Shown piece by piece: positions 62,552 to 64,000 of a stretch of DNA of 64,000 nucleotides. Source of the DNA: JAAELZ01 sp047639475 (GTDB lineage: Bacteria > Pseudomonadota > Gammaproteobacteria > Arenicellales > Poriferihabitantaceae). Numbering within the stretch: position 1 is the first letter of the stretch; each line of letters begins with the position of its first letter. Under the pieces are notes generated by a model that saw only the letters and a list, made by a program, of their open reading frames with translations, searched no databases and was not told the DNA's origin. The stretch is from positions 31,112 to 95,111 of the forward strand of contig JBLIOD010000003.1 of assembly GCA_047639475.1 (NCBI GenBank), in the 5' to 3' direction. The position numbers were made by a program, and so were the translations under genes.

Positions 62552-62765
62552 GATGCTGAGATACCTGGCCTAATCGTTTATCGATTAAGCCGGTCATCCC
62601 TTCGTCCTCATAGCGGCCAATATATCGCCGAAATGTGCGCGGGCAAACATTAAGCGAGCAAGCCGCATCTTCTTGAGTGAGTCGTTTTTGTGTCCAGCCT
62701 TCATAAGCTTTTTCGAATTGCATAAGTCTGTGTTCGTGTAACCATTCTGTCCATCTCATAAACAC
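62552..62765 (-). pseudogene. N-terminal fragment of an ISNCY-type (integrase-core) transposase
   Basis: About 70 residues of a helix-turn-helix domain: LMQFEKAYEGWTQKRLTQED, then VCPRTFRRYIGRYEDEG and LIDKRLGQVSQHRAP. This is the N-terminal DNA-binding part of ISNCY-like DDE transposases. After RAP the frame passes into IS91-derived DNA in a different reading frame and continues about 40 chance residues. The DDE catalytic core is absent. Confidence 0.7.
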
Positions 62766-63148
62766 CCCCGCAAAGGGAGTAGTTTAAAGAACCGGACAGA
62801 TCAGGTGCTACAAATGTGGACGCATCATAAATCACCAGCACTTTGAAGAGACTTTACTTGAAAAATATGTAAATTATATTTACACTGTGAGCCTACTGAT
62901 AACACCTAAATATATTAAATAAGACCCCAGCATAACCCCTGTTTCCAAGGATCACTGAAATAGAGTCGTTGATTTCATTGAGAAAGTTTTGGTAAAATTG
63001 TCAAAAATCGAGCTATGTTGAGGTCTCTAAATGGTTGATAAATGTAAATATTTACTTAATGGTTCGAAATAGTGCTTAAAACAACTATCTGAATAAAAAC
63101 GTTCGGGTTAATTAAAAACGAAATAAATTAAACTTATAGGAAATCTAA
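62766..63148. promoter_or_regulatory. AT-rich upstream region of the repeat protein with two GTAAAT/ATTTAC sites
   Basis: A 383-base stretch without a gene. Its first 60 bases probably still belong to the insertion-sequence remnant; the rest is AT-rich. Two related inverted repeats occur: GTAAAT-tat-ATTTAC at 62869-62883 and GTAAATATTTAC at 63044-63055. They could be operators for the downstream gene. A Shine-Dalgarno (AGGA) lies seven bases before the ATG at 63149. Function is inferred. Confidence 0.35.
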
Positions 63149-64000
63149 ATGAAATTGATTAAAAAACAACTGGTGACTGCAGTATTAGCCAGCACATTCT
63201 CGTTAGTTGCGCATGCGGTTGAGATTAATTTTGATGGTGCTGCTGTAAATAATTGCCACCTGGATAACAATATTAAGCACTACAGCTGTAGTGCAGCTGC
63301 AAGCTCTCCCCAAGACGACATTTATATCGCTAATACTTATACTGTTAGTATGGATACAGTTATACCAAATGGAACAAGCCGAGACGTCAGTGAGGAAGGA
63401 AAAAAAACACTTTCGGCTGCTTCGGCTATATTAGGTGCATCAGGCAGATTAGAAGGAAACTTGATATCGGCGACAACAGTGGCACTGGGTGCCGGCGCTG
63501 AAATTAAAGGAAACGTTAACTCGGGAACGACTGTAGCGCTAGGCGCTGGAGCAAAGGTGGAAGGCCGGTACGTAGTTATTACCGATTTGTTCTCGTTTTC
63601 TGAAGACGTCCCAGCTATAAAGGCAGGGTCGACGGTAGCGCTGGGCGCAGATGCAATAGTGTTCGGTAACATTCAAGCGGTAACGACTATCGCTGTGGGT
63701 GCAAATGCAAATGTCTACGGCAATGTGAAGGCAGGAACGACGTTCGCCCTTGGTGCAGATGGAGGCGTGTACGGCAATGTGGTTGCAGAAACGACGGTCG
63801 CGCTGGGTGCTGACTCTGTTGTGGCTAAGAAAGCTTCTATGTATGTAGATGGTGAAGATCTCGCTGTAAATACTGTACCAAATGGGGATGTTAGCACCAT
63901 TGCCGATCCCGATGGGACTGAAGTTATGGGCAGTGTTACCGCTGGCACCACAGTGGCGCTGGGTGCAGACTCATCTGCAGAGGGTGACGTAGAATCACTT
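63149..64000 (+). CDS. secreted repeat protein with 18-residue period (partial, runs off the window)
   Basis: An open frame of 284 codons without a stop, cut by the window edge. Residues 1-23 are a signal peptide (MKLIKKQLVTAVLASTFSL, cleavage after AHA). Two cysteines (about 37 and 47) may form a disulfide. From about residue 100 the unit TTVALGAxAxVxGNVxAG repeats. The first Val (or its equivalent) of VALGA falls at 111, 129, 163, 181, 199, 217 and 269. The spacing is 18 with two longer insertions of 16 extra residues. An 18-residue period fits one turn of a beta-helix solenoid. It resembles polymer-forming (bactofilin-like) or ice-binding-like surface proteins, but no family is certain. 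Confidence 0.8.
   Translation, partial: MKLIKKQLVTAVLASTFSLVAHAVEINFDGAAVNNCHLDNNIKHYSCSAAASSPQDDIYIANTYTVSMDTVIPNGTSRDVSEEGKKTLSAASAILGASGRLEGNLISATTVALGAGAEIKGNVNSGTTVALGAGAKVEGRYVVITDLFSFSEDVPAIKAGSTVALGADAIVFGNIQAVTTIAVGANANVYGNVKAGTTFALGADGGVYGNVVAETTVALGADSVVAKKASMYVDGEDLAVNTVPNGDVSTIADPDGTEVMGSVTAGTTVALGADSSAEGDVESL

Noticed and set aside
63337..63951. Minus-strand frames opposite the repeat protein
   Set aside because: Their Ala/Pro/Ser-rich repeats mirror the plus-strand repeats; the plus strand has a signal peptide and a Shine-Dalgarno.
63149..64000. DNA repeat array or CRISPR-like structure in the repeat protein region
   Set aside because: The nucleotide repeats are in frame, diverge at codon third positions and encode an 18-residue protein period, so selection is on the protein.

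Overview
The window looks like chromosomal DNA from a gammaproteobacterium of moderate GC content. I infer this from gene content and order: a pilMNOPQ-aroK-aroB-gltB-gltD-hemE run, tldD/pmbA, a 14-gene nuo operon with separate nuoC and nuoD, typA, and an ETF-ubiquinone oxidoreductase. I cannot name the genus; a free-living aerobic bacterium is a reasonable guess and nothing more.

Layout. 1-2700: a degenerate tRNA-like sequence (minus strand) and a large methyltransferase/kinase-like protein with a C-terminal coiled coil. 2.9-17.7 kb: the complete proton-pumping NADH dehydrogenase operon nuoA-N, interrupted between nuoK and nuoL by a 266-bp element made of nested palindromes. 17.7-24 kb: ddl, a DUF2853 gene, the pmbA/tldD protease pair and a GlpD-like flavoprotein. 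24.2-29 kb: cell-surface glycan genes (large HAD protein, GT2 glycosyltransferase, GT-C membrane glycosyltransferase). 29-32 kb: argB and typA. 32-39 kb: the type IV pilus alignment and secretin genes pilMNOPQ followed by aroK and aroB. 39-50.4 kb: two small PEGA-like lipoproteins, gltB, gltD, hemE, argE, a fused folK-folP gene and a methyltransferase. 50.4-53.6 kb: dgkA, a thioredoxin, an orphan CbbQ-type ATPase, small membrane proteins and a patch of broken genes. 53.6-60.9 kb: serC, an acyltransferase, an SDR, a membrane-anchored ClpP-like protein, chaC, a YdjM-like protein and ETF-QO. 61.2-62.8 kb: a mosaic of two decayed insertion sequences. 63.1 kb to the end: the start of a secreted repeat protein with an 18-residue period, cut by the window edge.

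How the parts work together. Most of the window is core metabolism: respiration (nuo, ETF-QO), amino-acid and folate synthesis (argB, argE, serC, aroK, aroB, gltBD, folKP), haem, cell wall (ddl, dgkA) and type IV pili. Accessory DNA is confined to the left edge, the nuoK-nuoL element, the glycan cluster, the 52.4-53.3 kb patch and everything right of 60.9 kb. A 191/192-bp sequence occurs in direct orientation at 52.56 and 61.21 kb. One copy sits downstream of an IS91-type transposase remnant and the other truncates an acetyltransferase gene.

The most unusual items are the nested-palindrome element that supplies the apparent ribosome binding site of nuoL, the 18-residue-period solenoid protein at the right edge, and the WbdD-like architecture of the first gene. 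I saw no CRISPR array, prophage, defence system or complete RNA gene.
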